From assembly GCF_014649395.1 (NCBI RefSeq), contig NZ_BMSY01000015.1, forward strand, positions 121,719-185,718: a DNA stretch of 64,000 nucleotides. Reading direction: 5' to 3'. Positions 1 through 8,070 of this stretch are shown here, one piece after another. Source of the stretch: Streptomyces aureoverticillatus (lineage in GTDB: Bacteria > Actinomycetota > Actinomycetes > Streptomycetales > Streptomycetaceae). Position 1 is the stretch's first letter. Every line of letters starts with the position of its first letter. The notes beneath the pieces are model-generated. The model saw only the letters and a list, made by a program, of their open reading frames with translations. It searched no databases and was not told the DNA's origin. The position numbers and the translations under genes are program-made.

Positions 1-589
1 GTGCGAAGGCCAGGTTCGGGTCGAAGCCGCCGGCGAGTCTGAGCTGTGCGGCGACGACGAGAGCGGTGAGGACCGCGACCAGGGCCAGTGCCGCTCGCGT
101 CGGCAGTGTGCGCAGTCCCGTATAGAACAGGGGCACCGCGCACCACGCGAAACTCGGCGCGAGGACGACGAGGACCACCCAGGCGCCGACCACCGCGCCC
201 AGCCAGAGCGGGCGGCGGGTGCTGGGGGTGGCTCCCGGCGCCGGGCCCAGGAGATAGAGGACGGCGAGCACGACGGACAGGGCGATGATGCCCGGTGTGC
301 GGGGCTCGCCCGGGTGCCGCTGGAGATAGCGGGCGAGGGAGGCGGCGAGGAGAAGGAAGAAGGCCGCGTGCATGACGGGGCCGAGCCAGCGCGACTCGGG
401 GGCGGCGGCGCGGGGGTCGGGACCGGCCGTGTGCCGGCTTCCGGCGGGCGAGCGGTCGTTTCCGTCCGGAGCATCCGCAGCGTCCGGAGTATCCGCAGCG
501 TCCGAAGTGGCGGGACGGGGGCCGTTCTCGCCGTCGAAGGCGTTCTCGCCCTGGTATCCGGCGCCGAGGCCGTCTGGGTGCTGGTCCAC
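1..589 (-). CDS. senS: SenS-like sensor histidine kinase, N-terminal part only
   Basis: An open frame runs from a GTG at 589 off the left edge, giving about 196 residues. AGGAGG at 595-600 lies 5 nt upstream and fixes the start. Residues 1-70 are a polar Asp/Pro-rich tail. Five hydrophobic segments follow (about 72-88, 99-115, 129-145, 147-160 and 165-183), separated by short Arg-rich loops. The catalytic part lies outside the window. The five-span sensor head and the divergent hbpS gene match the SenS-SenR-HbpS redox and haem sensing system described in Streptomyces reticuli, in which secreted HbpS modulates SenS. The kinase identity is inferred from layout and context, since no H-box or ATPase domain is visible. 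It could instead be another small NarL-type sensor kinase. Confidence 0.75.
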   Translation of the reverse strand, partial: MDQHPDGLGAGYQGENAFDGENGPRPATSDAADTPDAADAPDGNDRSPAGSRHTAGPDPRAAAPESRWLGPVMHAAFFLLLAASLARYLQRHPGEPRTPGIIALSVVLAVLYLLGPAPGATPSTRRPLWLGAVVGAWVVLVVLAPSFAWCAVPLFYTGLRTLPTRAALALVAVLTALVVAAQLRLAGGFDPNLAFA

Positions 590-842
590 GCTGGCCTCCT
601 CTCGGCCGTCGCACACGCTTGTGATCACGCGCCTGAACTGGGAATACATCCTCATTCTGGCCTGCGAGGCCGCGCGCCCGGATCAGCCGAACGGTTGACA
701 TGGCTGTCGACCGAATCGCGCGCCGCAGGCAGCCGGAACGCCGACGAGAAGGGGCGGGCAGGGGCCGGACGATGGATTGCGTGGCGAGATCGATTCGCCG
801 CTCACTCTCAGAATCCCGCATCCGGCACAGGAGTCCACGGAC
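590..842. promoter_or_regulatory. Divergent control region senS-like/hbpS
   Basis: This 253-nt gap separates the two divergent starts and must hold both promoters. A TTGACA hexamer at 695-700 points toward hbpS, but no convincing -10 box follows at 16-18 nt. A TGATCA palindrome lies near 621. No operator could be assigned. Confidence 0.4.
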
Positions 843-1409
843 ATGAAGTCGATGAAGCAGTTCTCCCCGCGCACGCGATTCCTCACCACGGCCGCAGCGC
901 TCGCCACGGTCGCCGCGGCGACGTTCGGCACGGTCTCGGCCACGGCCGGGACGCCGGACGCCGCAGCCAAGGCCGCCGTGACCGCGGACGCGGGCGACCG
1001 CCACCTCACCGGGTCCACACACCTCTCCGTGGCCGCCGCGACCAAGGCCGCGCAGGCCTCGCTGGCCGCCGCGAAGAAGGAGAACCAGCGCGTGACGGTC
1101 GCCGTCGTCGACCGCAACGGCAACACCATCGTCACCCTGCGCGGCGACGGAGCCGGCCCGCAGTCGTACGAGTCCGCGGAGCGCAAGGCCTACACGGCAG
1201 TGTCGTGGAACGCCCCCACCTCCGAGCTGGCCAAGCGCCTCTCCCAGACACCCAACCTCAAGGACATCCCTGGCACCCTGTTCCTCGCGGGCGCCACCCC
1301 CGTCACCGCCAAGGGCGCCCCCATAGCGGGCATAGGCGTGGCGGGCGCGCCGAGCGGTGACCTGGACGAGAAGTTTGCGAAGGCGGGAGCGGCAGCGCTC
1401 GGCCGCTGA
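843..1409 (+). CDS. hbpS: HbpS-like secreted haem-binding protein
   Basis: This 188-residue protein belongs to the GlcG/HbpS family (Haem_degrading domain). The ATG at 843 is preferred because GGAG lies 9 nt upstream and the protein then opens with a classic signal peptide: basic start, Ala-rich core (about residues 15-30) and an AxA-type cleavage region. An in-frame ATG at 777 would bury that signal. The mature part carries the family core, with the stretch VTVAVVDRNGNTIVTLRGDG and a C-terminal block rich in GAP/GVAGAP. In S. reticuli HbpS binds haem, is exported and acts with the sensor kinase SenS during iron and redox stress. The divergent SenS-like gene makes the same role likely here. 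No haem-binding residue was verified. Confidence 0.85.
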   Translation: MKSMKQFSPRTRFLTTAAALATVAAATFGTVSATAGTPDAAAKAAVTADAGDRHLTGSTHLSVAAATKAAQASLAAAKKENQRVTVAVVDRNGNTIVTLRGDGAGPQSYESAERKAYTAVSWNAPTSELAKRLSQTPNLKDIPGTLFLAGATPVTAKGAPIAGIGVAGAPSGDLDEKFAKAGAAALGR

Positions 1410-1547
1410 TCTGGCATGGGCAGCTGGCCCACTGGCCGGTCGGCCCTGGGGGTGAGACAGGCATCAGCCGACCCGATGAGGCCCACAGGGCGCCCGGTCG
1501 ACTCCCGGGACAGAGCCTCGCGGGGCGGTGGTCATAGGATCACAGAG

Positions 1548-3029
1548 GTGAACTACCGAGCCACCGCCCCTCTGACCAGGGGGCCCCGCGCCCGCCGCAC
1601 CGCGCCCGCCGCCCTGGCCGCCCTGACCCTCACCGCGCTCACCGCCTGCACCGGAGGGGGCGTGGACGGCACCCCCGGCGCCGCAGGGGTCCGCGACCCG
1701 TTCTTCCCGAAGCTCGGCAACGGGGGATACGACGTGGCGCACTACGGCCTGACCCTCGGCTACGACCCCGAGTCCCGCCACCTCACCGGCACCGCGGAGA
1801 TCACGGCCCGCGCCACCAAGAACCTCAGCGCCTTCAACCTCGACCTCAAGGGCCTGGAGGTCAAGGAGGTCACCGTCGAGGGCAAAGAGGCCCGCTTCAG
1901 CCGGGAGGGCGACGAGCTGAACGTGCGCCCGCGCGACGACCTCGACCGGGGTGAGACGTTCCGCGCGACCGTCCGCTACTCCGGCACACCGCAGACGGTC
2001 ACCGACGCGGACGGCTCCAAGGAAGGCTGGCTGAAGGGAGAGGAAAGCGCGCTCGCGGTCGGCGAGCCGGCCGGCTCGATGGCGTGGTTCCCGGGCAACA
2101 ACCACCCGAGCGACAAGGCCGTGTACGACATACAGATCACCGTGCCCAAGGGCCTGAAAGCCATCTCCAACGGTGAGTTGACGAACGAGACCACGACGAA
2201 CGGCCGCACCACGTTCGCCTGGCACAACGCCGAGCCCATGGCCAGCTATCTGGCGACGGTGGCGATCGGCGAGTACGACACGAAGAAGTCGATGACGTCG
2301 AAGTCGGACTCCGGCATCCCGGTGTTCACGGCGATCGACCCGACGATGCCGGAGGACAAGTACGAGAAGACAGAGAAGGTCCTGGCGAAGATCCCCGAGA
2401 TCATCGACTGGGCGGAAACCAACTTCGGTGACTACCCCTTCTCCTCGACCGGTGCGATCGTCGACGACCGGGTGAACCTGGGCTACGCCCTGGAGACCCA
2501 GACCAAGCCGGTGTTCCCCGCCTCCGACGCCGACACGTCGACGCTCGTCCACGAGCTGGCCCACCAGTGGTTCGGCAACTCGGTCACGCCGAAGACCTGG
2601 CAGGACATGTGGCTCAACGAAGGTTTCGCGACCTACGCGGAGTGGCTGTGGGCCGAGGACAACGGAGGCGACAGCGCGCAGGACACCTTCGACGCGCTGT
2701 ACGAGGGGGACTACTACGAAGCGGCGGAGGACAACGAAGCCATCTGGGACTTCCCGCCCGCGAGGCAGCCGGACGCCGAGAACGTCTCGGGTGACCCGGT
2801 GTACGACCGGGGCGCGATGGTGATCCACAAGATCCGTGAGACGGTCGGCGACGACACCTTCTACGAGATCATCCAGGGCTGGGCGAAGAGCCACCGGCAC
2901 GGCAACGCGAACACGAAGGACTTCACGGAGTACGTCGAGAAGCACGCCGGCGACGACGAGTCGCGCGAGGAGCTGAAGCGGGTGTGGACGGAATGGCTCT
3001 ACGGAGACGGGAAGCCGGAGAACCCATAG
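1548..3029 (+). CDS. M1-family metallopeptidase, lipoprotein
   Basis: This 493-residue zinc aminopeptidase-type protein starts at a GTG (1548) with only a weak ribosome site. Residues 1-30 form an Arg-rich leader and a hydrophobic stretch ending in the lipobox LTAC, so the enzyme is probably a lipid-anchored exoenzyme. The zinc site HELAHQWFGN sits near residue 335 and is followed by the third ligand in WLNEGFATYAEW, giving the HEXXH-X18-E pattern. The exopeptidase motif appears as GYALETQ instead of the GAMEN of many M1 enzymes, a form I recall from actinobacterial members. At under 500 residues it is shorter than PepN-type enzymes and lacks their C-terminal helical domain. Its likely role is release of N-terminal amino acids from extracellular peptides. 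Confidence 0.9.
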   Translation: MNYRATAPLTRGPRARRTAPAALAALTLTALTACTGGGVDGTPGAAGVRDPFFPKLGNGGYDVAHYGLTLGYDPESRHLTGTAEITARATKNLSAFNLDLKGLEVKEVTVEGKEARFSREGDELNVRPRDDLDRGETFRATVRYSGTPQTVTDADGSKEGWLKGEESALAVGEPAGSMAWFPGNNHPSDKAVYDIQITVPKGLKAISNGELTNETTTNGRTTFAWHNAEPMASYLATVAIGEYDTKKSMTSKSDSGIPVFTAIDPTMPEDKYEKTEKVLAKIPEIIDWAETNFGDYPFSSTGAIVDDRVNLGYALETQTKPVFPASDADTSTLVHELAHQWFGNSVTPKTWQDMWLNEGFATYAEWLWAEDNGGDSAQDTFDALYEGDYYEAAEDNEAIWDFPPARQPDAENVSGDPVYDRGAMVIHKIRETVGDDTFYEIIQGWAKSHRHGNANTKDFTEYVEKHAGDDESREELKRVWTEWLYGDGKPENP

Positions 3030-3173
3030 GTCCACGGCATATAGGTCCACGGCACCCATACGTCCACGGCGCGAGGCAGTTCCCCACGAGGGCGCAGGAC
3101 CGCCCCCCACGGGACCACTCCCCACGGGACCCACGGGACCACTCCCCACGGGGTCACCCCCCCACAGGATCGC

Positions 3174-3698
3174 TCATAGCGGCTTGCGCAATACGGCGCA
3201 CGGGCGGCCCAGTTGGGCGTCCTTGCGGTGGTCGATGAGTGTGTAGCCGAGGGCGGTCCAGAAGGCGAGGGCCTTCGGGTTGTTGTCGAGGACGGCGAGG
3301 CGTACCGCGGTGCGGCCGGCGGAGCGGAAGCGGTCTTCGACGGCGGTGACCAACCGCCGCCCGAGGCCGGTGCGTTGGACGCGGGCGTCGACCAGGAGGA
3401 GACCGATCCACGGGTCGGGGTCCGCCGGGTCGGGGTGGTGGGCGAGCGTGACGACGACACCGACGAGTCGGCCCTCGGAGCGCCCGAGGAGGACTTCGGC
3501 GCCGGGTTGGGCGAGTTCGTCGGCGAGCGCGCCGGCGATCTGCTCGGTCCTGATGTCGTACGCGTCCGGGAAGTCTCCGCTGAGGGCGAAGAACTCGTGG
3601 TTGGAGGCGTAGAGAGCGGTGAGTTCGGTGAGCAGGGGGCCGGGCAGGTCGCCCGGGGCGGAGCCGTCAGCGGTGGCCGCGAGCGGTTCGAGGATCAT
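3174..3698 (-). CDS. GNAT family N-acetyltransferase
   Basis: The product is 174 residues from an ATG at 3698. The GNAT fold is recognisable: a helical N-terminal third, then the core strand LVGVVVTLAHHP, the acetyl-CoA loop VQRTGLGRRLV (the family Q/RxxGxG/A signature) and a C-terminal ALAFWTALGYTLIDHRKDAQ segment typical of motif B. The substrate is unknown. It is convergent with the M1 peptidase gene; the 144-nt gap holds short direct repeats of CCACGGGACCACTCC type. Upstream the reading frame stays open through a 21-bp tandem repeat, but I see no reason to extend the protein into it. Confidence 0.85.
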   Translation of the reverse strand: MILEPLAATADGSAPGDLPGPLLTELTALYASNHEFFALSGDFPDAYDIRTEQIAGALADELAQPGAEVLLGRSEGRLVGVVVTLAHHPDPADPDPWIGLLLVDARVQRTGLGRRLVTAVEDRFRSAGRTAVRLAVLDNNPKALAFWTALGYTLIDHRKDAQLGRPCAVLRKPL

Positions 3699-3748
3699 GC
3701 GGCGCAGGCTAGCTGTCCGGGAAGGGGCGGTGGTGTTTGGACGGTGCG

Positions 3749-3920
3749 CTGGGACGGTGAGTCGTGGTGCTGGGCGATGAGTCGCGGCGCCGGGACGCGG
3801 AGTCGCGGCGCTGGGACGGGGAGCCGTAGCGCCGGGACGCGGAGTCGCGGCGCTGGGACGGGGAGCTGCGGCGCTGAGACGGGGAGTCGCGGTTGCTAGG
3901 ACGGGGAGTCGGGGGACGTC
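3749..3920. repeat. About eight 20-22 bp tandem repeats
   Basis: Degenerate units close to GGGACGGGGAGTCGCGGCGC follow each other head to tail. They fill the gap between the membrane-protein gene (whose last codons they overlap) and the GNAT gene. Because 21 is a multiple of three, the minus-strand frame encodes a seven-residue pattern of TPRPSAA type. The GNAT reading frame stays open through it. Confidence 0.8.
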
Positions 3921-4993
3921 GTGGTGCCGGCTCCGGTGGGGTCGGAGGTGTCGCGGTCGGTCGACTGGCGCCACTCGCTCACCAGGATCCAGATCATGGC
4001 GCCGAGGGCACCGGTGTTGGCGGCGAGCCAGAAGGGGGAGGGGTCGGGGTCGCTCAGGTTGTCGATGAGCATGACGAGCAGGAAGAAGGTGAGGGCGCAC
4101 GACCCGTAGAACTGGCGGCGAGCGAATCGGCGGGTTCGACTGGGGCCTTCGGCCAGGCGGAGGGCGTAGATCTCGACGTCACCGAAGACGTCCGTGGCGC
4201 GTTCCTCGCCGGGGGCTGAGGCGAGATGCTGCCGGGCCTCGCGGATGTGGCCGCGGGCCTGGGCGGACGGCAGGGCATGGCGGCCCCGGAGCAGGCCGTC
4301 GAGACGGGCGAACCAAGCCTCGTCGTCGCTGTCGTCACTGTCGGCGCTGGCGGGCGTGAACCACCGGTCCAGGGCGGCGTCGGGGAGCATGACGGCCCCG
4401 ATGATGCCCGCGAAGCAGGCCAGCATCAGGAGGGGAGCGGGCACGGTGAACAACTGGCCGTCGGGGACGAAGGCCGTGCCGCTGACACCCGCGCAGACCA
4501 CGCCGGCGGTTCCGGCCGCGAACCACCGGGCGCCGCGGATCCGGCCGGCGGCCCGGGTGGCGAGGGCCACGCCGGTGAGCGCGGCACCGAGGGTGACGGT
4601 CGCGGTCAGGGCGAGGGAGGACCAGCCGATCCCGACCCAGAGCCCGTCCCGCAGCCATTCGAAGCCGCAGAAGAGGGTTGCGGTGATGCCGAGGGAGACG
4701 AGGGTGGCGGTCAGTCGTTCGCCGGGGGTCAGGCCGTCGGCGTCGAGGCGGGCCCGGTGCTTTTCGGGGATGCGTTCGTCGGCGACGAGTTGGGCGTAGG
4801 CGTGCGGGTCGCCGAGGAGGTCGAGGGCGGGGCGGCCCTCTTCGTGGACGAGTTGGTGCGCCTCGGCGAGGACTTGGTCGGCGAGGCCGGCGGGTGCGTC
4901 GTGGTCGAGGGCGAGGCGTATCTCGACGGCGGCGGCCCAGTCCTCGTCCTCCTCACGCTCCCAAGTCGGCGCCGGCTTGCGGTCCTTGGCCAT
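3896..4993 (-). CDS. Membrane protein paired with PadR regulator
   Basis: This 365-residue protein has an acidic, helical soluble head (residues 1-90) and six predicted membrane spans (four between about 94 and 210, two between about 305 and 350). An acidic cytosolic stretch with DSDDSDDE separates the two groups. The head resembles the HAAS-type domains of membrane proteins encoded beside PadR regulators. No catalytic motif is visible. The gene starts 2 nt after the padR stop codon, so the two are almost certainly one transcript and the regulator probably controls this protein. Transport of a toxic compound or an envelope stress role are possible but unsupported. The last codons lie in a 21-bp tandem repeat. 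Confidence 0.7.
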   Translation of the reverse strand: MAKDRKPAPTWEREEDEDWAAAVEIRLALDHDAPAGLADQVLAEAHQLVHEEGRPALDLLGDPHAYAQLVADERIPEKHRARLDADGLTPGERLTATLVSLGITATLFCGFEWLRDGLWVGIGWSSLALTATVTLGAALTGVALATRAAGRIRGARWFAAGTAGVVCAGVSGTAFVPDGQLFTVPAPLLMLACFAGIIGAVMLPDAALDRWFTPASADSDDSDDEAWFARLDGLLRGRHALPSAQARGHIREARQHLASAPGEERATDVFGDVEIYALRLAEGPSRTRRFARRQFYGSCALTFFLLVMLIDNLSDPDPSPFWLAANTGALGAMIWILVSEWRQSTDRDTSDPTGAGTTTSPDSPS

Positions 4994-4995
4994 GG

Positions 4996-5382
4996 CTATT
5001 CCCCCGGGTGAGCTGAGGTGTGGGCTGAGGGCCCTGCCGTGGAGGGCTCGTCGGTCCTGGTCAGGGAGGCGACGGCGCCGGTGAAGGCGGCCCAGGCGGC
5101 GCGGTCACGGTGCAGGCGGGCGCGGCCCTCGTCGGTGATGCGGTAGTACTTGCGGCCCGGTCCGCCCTCGCCGGCGCCCCACTCGGTCTCGACGGCGCCC
5201 TCCTCTTCGAGGCGGGTGAGGGCGGGGTAGAGGGTCGCGGCCTTGACGCCGTCGAGGCCGGCGTCGGCGAGGCGGCTGAGGAGGGCGTAGCCGTAGCTCT
5301 TCTCCTCGGTGGCGAGTACGCCGAGGAGGCAGAGGGGCAGGGCGGCGCGTGTCCACGTGGTGTGGGTGGTGCCGGTCGCCAC
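4996..5382 (-). CDS. PadR-family transcriptional regulator
   Basis: The product is 128 residues from a GTG at 5382, with GAAGGAG 8 nt upstream. The winged helix is clear: LPLCLLGVLATEEKSYGYAL opens the domain and is followed by the recognition segment AATLYPALTRLEEEGAVE. The wing holds GRKYYRITDEGRARL, the hallmark of PadR proteins. The short C-terminal helix (about residues 95-115) fits the dimerising helix of PadR subfamily 2. Regulators of this family usually repress a neighbouring transporter or membrane gene and their own operon. The membrane gene downstream, 2 nt away, is the obvious target. Confidence 0.9.
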   Translation of the reverse strand: MATGTTHTTWTRAALPLCLLGVLATEEKSYGYALLSRLADAGLDGVKAATLYPALTRLEEEGAVETEWGAGEGGPGRKYYRITDEGRARLHRDRAAWAAFTGAVASLTRTDEPSTAGPSAHTSAHPGE

Positions 5383-5520
5383 GGCCGTTGCTCCTTCTCG
5401 AATGCGCTGCGTCGTCGGACGCTTCGTCTGCTGTTCCTGCGGCTTCGTCGGGTTCCACTAGTCGGGTTTTCAGAATAGTGGGGGAGGCGGAATAGGGCCA
5501 GCCCGTGCCGGTTTCGACGA

Positions 5521-5576
5521 GTGGGCGAGTGGGCGAGTGGGCGAGTGGGCGAGTGGGCGAGTGGGCGAGTGGGCGA
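5521..5576. repeat. Seven perfect copies of GTGGGCGA
   Basis: This 8-bp microsatellite lies in the 349-nt gap between padR and terD. Further degenerate GTGGGTG units follow to about 5620. The rest of the gap holds the padR promoter side and the terD terminator; no gene is visible. The unit length is not a multiple of three, so it is not coding. Confidence 0.9.
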
Positions 5577-5626
5577 ATGGGTGGATGTGTGGTGAGTGGG
5601 TGGGTGTGGGGTGGGCGTGGACGTGG

Positions 5627-5662
5627 AAGGGCCCCGACCGGGGTGCCCGGTCGGGGCCCTTC
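5627..5662 (-). terminator. Terminator hairpin of terD
   Basis: A perfect 15-bp stem (AAGGGCCCCGACCGG against its complement) encloses a six-base loop, about 70 nt after the terD stop codon. No long U-tract follows, as is usual for Streptomyces terminators. Confidence 0.75.
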
Positions 5663-5731
5663 GTTTGGACGGCGGTGGTGCGCCGGGGGTCAGCTATTCG
5701 GCTGACTGGTCGGGCAACTGCCCGGGCAGAC

Positions 5732-6307
5732 TCAGACGTTGACGCCGAAGTCCTGCGCGATGCCGACGAGGCCCGAGGCGTAGCCCTGGCCGACGGCGCG
5801 GAACTTCCACTCGGCGCCGCTGCGGTAGAGCTCGCCGAAGACCATGGCGGTCTCGGTGGCGGCGTCCTCCGACAGGTCGTAGCGGGCGATCTCGGTGCCG
5901 CCGGCCTGGTTCACGATGCGGATGAACGCGTTGCGGACCTGGCCGAAGTTCTGCGAGCGGTTCTCGGCGTCGTAGATGGAGACCGGGAAGACGATCTTCT
6001 CGACGTCGGCGGGGAGGCCCGCGAGGTTGACGTTGATCTGCTCGTCGTCGCCCTCGCCCTGGCCGGTGACGTTGTCACCGGTGTGGACGATGGTCTGGTC
6101 CGGCGTCGCCTTGTTGTTGAAGAAGACGAAGTGGGCGTCCGAGAAGACCTTGCCCTGGGGGTTCACCGCGATGGCGGAGGCGTCCAGGTCGAAGTCGGTG
6201 CCCGTGGTGGTGCGGACGTCCCAGCCGAGGCCGACCGTGACGGCGGTCAGGCCCGGTGCCTCCTTGGTGAGCGAGACGTTGCCGCCCTTGGACAGGCTTA
6301 CAGCCAT
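5732..6307 (-). CDS. terD: TerD-family stress protein
   Basis: This 191-residue protein opens MAVSLSKGGNVSLTKEAPG, the standard TerD start. The calcium-binding acidic motif DFDLDASAI follows near residue 40, and the second acidic cluster GDNVTGQGEGDDEQI near residue 80. TerD proteins are cytosolic calcium-binding proteins linked to tellurite resistance, oxidative stress and, in Streptomyces, normal differentiation. The gene stands alone with its own terminator. AAGGGA lies 9 nt before the ATG. The upstream region carries three AGTAC/GTACT motifs, two of them forming a short inverted repeat (6345-6361) that could be an operator. No other ter genes are nearby. Confidence 0.95.
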   Translation of the reverse strand: MAVSLSKGGNVSLTKEAPGLTAVTVGLGWDVRTTTGTDFDLDASAIAVNPQGKVFSDAHFVFFNNKATPDQTIVHTGDNVTGQGEGDDEQINVNLAGLPADVEKIVFPVSIYDAENRSQNFGQVRNAFIRIVNQAGGTEIARYDLSEDAATETAMVFGELYRSGAEWKFRAVGQGYASGLVGIAQDFGVNV

Positions 6308-6559
6308 TGTTGGGAGTCCCTTCCTAGTTGCGTGAGTACAACCGAGTACTACCTGCGTACTGTGCGGGCTTCATGCTGGCACGAAGCTACCGACACCCCT
6401 ATGAACGCCGAGGGGGGTATCGAAGGTTCCACATGCCGAAGACTCTCTTTACGTTCTTTACTCGTGCGTGTGACGGAGGCCCGGACGGGTGTCGGTGACT
6501 GTCTGGCCTGCGCTCGCGTGCTGAAAAGAGGGTGACGTGAGGGGTCCGGGCACGGGACC

Positions 6560-7003
6560 ATGGTGCACATGTCCGGTCACCGCCCTTACGTCATCCGTGG
6601 CTCCGTCTCGCTGCCCGAGGCCGAGCTGATGTGGCGTTTCTCGCGGTCCTCCGGGCCCGGCGGGCAGCATGTCAACACCAGCGACTCGCAGGCCGAGGTG
6701 CGGTTCGACCTCGCGCGGACGGAGGCGCTGCCCGAGGTCTGGAGGCAGCGGGCCCTTGAGCGGCTCGGGCCCCGGCTCGTGGACGGCGTCATCAGCGTCC
6801 GGGCGAGTGAGCACCGCTCGCAGTGGCGGAACAGGGAGATGGCGGCCACCCGTCTCGCCTCCCTGCTCGCGGAGGCCACCGCCCCGCCGCCGAAGCCGCG
6901 CCGCGCCACCCGCATTCCGCGCGGGATCAACGAGCGGCGGCTGCGGGAGAAGAAGCGGCGCGGGGAGACCAAGCAGGGCCGGTCGGGCAAGGGCTGGACG
7001 TAA
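6560..7003 (+). CDS. arfB: ArfB-type peptidyl-tRNA hydrolase, ribosome rescue
   Basis: The product is 147 residues from the ATG at 6560, or 144 from the in-frame ATG at 6569; the Shine-Dalgarno signal is weak for both. The release-factor catalytic motif GPGGQHVNTS lies at about residues 32-41. The C-terminal third is strongly basic (RRLREKKRRGETKQGR), matching the tail that ArfB/YaeJ inserts into the mRNA channel of stalled ribosomes. The protein lacks the codon-recognition domains of RF1 and RF2. It should hydrolyse peptidyl-tRNA on non-stop complexes as a backup to tmRNA. It is transcribed alone, divergent from terD. Confidence 0.92.
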   Translation: MVHMSGHRPYVIRGSVSLPEAELMWRFSRSSGPGGQHVNTSDSQAEVRFDLARTEALPEVWRQRALERLGPRLVDGVISVRASEHRSQWRNREMAATRLASLLAEATAPPPKPRRATRIPRGINERRLREKKRRGETKQGRSGKGWT

Positions 7004-7020
7004 GCCGCCCACCATCGGCC

Positions 7021-7055
7021 GCCCGCCGCCCGCCGCCCGCCGCCCGCCGCCCGCC
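7021..7055. repeat. Five copies of GCCCGCC
   Basis: A short 7-bp microsatellite lies in the 85-nt gap between the convergent arfB and flavin-reductase genes. Confidence 0.8.
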
Positions 7056-7088
7056 GTCAGCGGCCCGCTGCCCGCCCCCGTGGCGCCG

Positions 7089-7679
7089 CTAGCCGAGCTG
7101 CCGGTAGCGGCCCTTGAAGTACAGCAGCGGCCCGCCGTCCGCGCTCGGCAGTTCCGCCGTCAGGACGCGGCCGATCACCAGCGTGTGGTCACCCGCCGTC
7201 ACCGTCTGTTCCGTGCGGCACTCGAGGGTCGCGAGCGCGCCGCCCACCAGCGGGGCGCCGGCCGTGTCGCCGCGTACGTACGGAATGTCGTCGAAGAGCA
7301 GGCGGTCGCTGATGCGGCCCTTCATGGCGAAGCGGCCCGCGATGTGGCGCTGGCTCTCGGACAGGACCGACACCGCCCACAGCGGCTGCTCCGCGAGCAG
7401 GTCGTCCATGCGGGAGCCCTCGCGCAGGCTGACCATGACCAGGGGCGGGTCCAGCGAGACGGAGAGGAAGGCCGTCGCCGTCATGCCGACGTCCTCGCCG
7501 ACGGGGGCGTTCGGGTCGTCCGGGTCCAGCGAGGGCTCGCGGGCCGTCACCAGGACCACGCCCGCGGCCAGGCGGGACATGGCGGTGCGGAACTCTTCGT
7601 TGCTCACTCCCACAGGATGAACCCCCGCCGGGCGAGGGGCGGACAGGGTCTGGGTGTTCATGGTCAGGTCGGCAGCCAC
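7089..7679 (-). CDS. Flavin reductase-like FMN-binding protein
   Basis: The product is 196 residues from a GTG at 7679; an ATG at 7661 is an alternative, and neither has a good ribosome site. The flavin-reductase split-barrel fold is visible in EEFRTAMSRLAAGVVLVTA, in GMTATAFLSVSLDPPLVMVS (the FMN-binding core) and in the SESQRHIAGRFAMKG stretch. Members reduce FMN or FAD with NAD(P)H to supply two-component monooxygenases, or simply bind FMN. No monooxygenase partner lies nearby. The insertion DPDDPNAPVGED near residue 55 is unusual for the family. The substrate is unknown. Confidence 0.88.
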   Translation of the reverse strand: MAADLTMNTQTLSAPRPAGVHPVGVSNEEFRTAMSRLAAGVVLVTAREPSLDPDDPNAPVGEDVGMTATAFLSVSLDPPLVMVSLREGSRMDDLLAEQPLWAVSVLSESQRHIAGRFAMKGRISDRLLFDDIPYVRGDTAGAPLVGGALATLECRTEQTVTAGDHTLVIGRVLTAELPSADGGPLLYFKGRYRQLG

Positions 7680-7863
7680 GCTCTTGACGCTAGCCGCGGA
7701 GCGGGGCGTTCCGCATCGGCCCCCGGGCCGAGGCCGGTCCTAGGGCGAGACCTAGGTCCACGCGGCCTTCGGGGTCACCGAGTCACCCCTTGGCCAAGGC
7801 TGGCGCCCAGCCCCCGCATAGCTCAAATTGGGCTCAACTCTCGGTCTCAAATCGGTCGTCTCG

Positions 7864-7883
7864 CCTGTGACTTGAGTCACAGG
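7864..7883. promoter_or_regulatory. 20-bp palindrome, candidate BldD operator
   Basis: The perfect 9-bp arms CCTGTGACT and AGTCACAGG flank a TG centre. The core GTGA-N6-TCAC fits the published BldD pattern AGTgA(n)mTCACc. A TTGACC -35-like hexamer follows at 7896-7901. It lies about 190 nt before the diguanylate cyclase start, and cdgB is a known BldD target in S. coelicolor. The remainder of this 391-nt gap shows no gene. Confidence 0.6.
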
Positions 7884-8070
7884 CCCCATATTTTGTTGAC
7901 CCTGTGTACCGAGTGGGCAGCTCGCTGTGATTCAGTGACCGTGGCAATCGGACAGACACGGAAGCTGATGGCACACGAGCGCGATGAAGCGTGAAGCACG
8001 AGGCCTCAGCGAGGACACAGAGGGCGCTGCGGATCCTGGAGTTGCTGTCGAGGTCTCGGGGAGAGCGAGC

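Noticed and set aside
777..842. Upstream ATG 777 as the hbpS start
   Set aside because: It would put 22 polar residues before a clear signal peptide, while ATG 843 has a well-placed GGAG.
1464..3149. 561-residue minus-strand open frame over the M1 peptidase gene
   Set aside because: It is the shadow of a high-GC gene: Arg/Val-rich, no motifs, and it covers a convincing zinc peptidase on the other strand.
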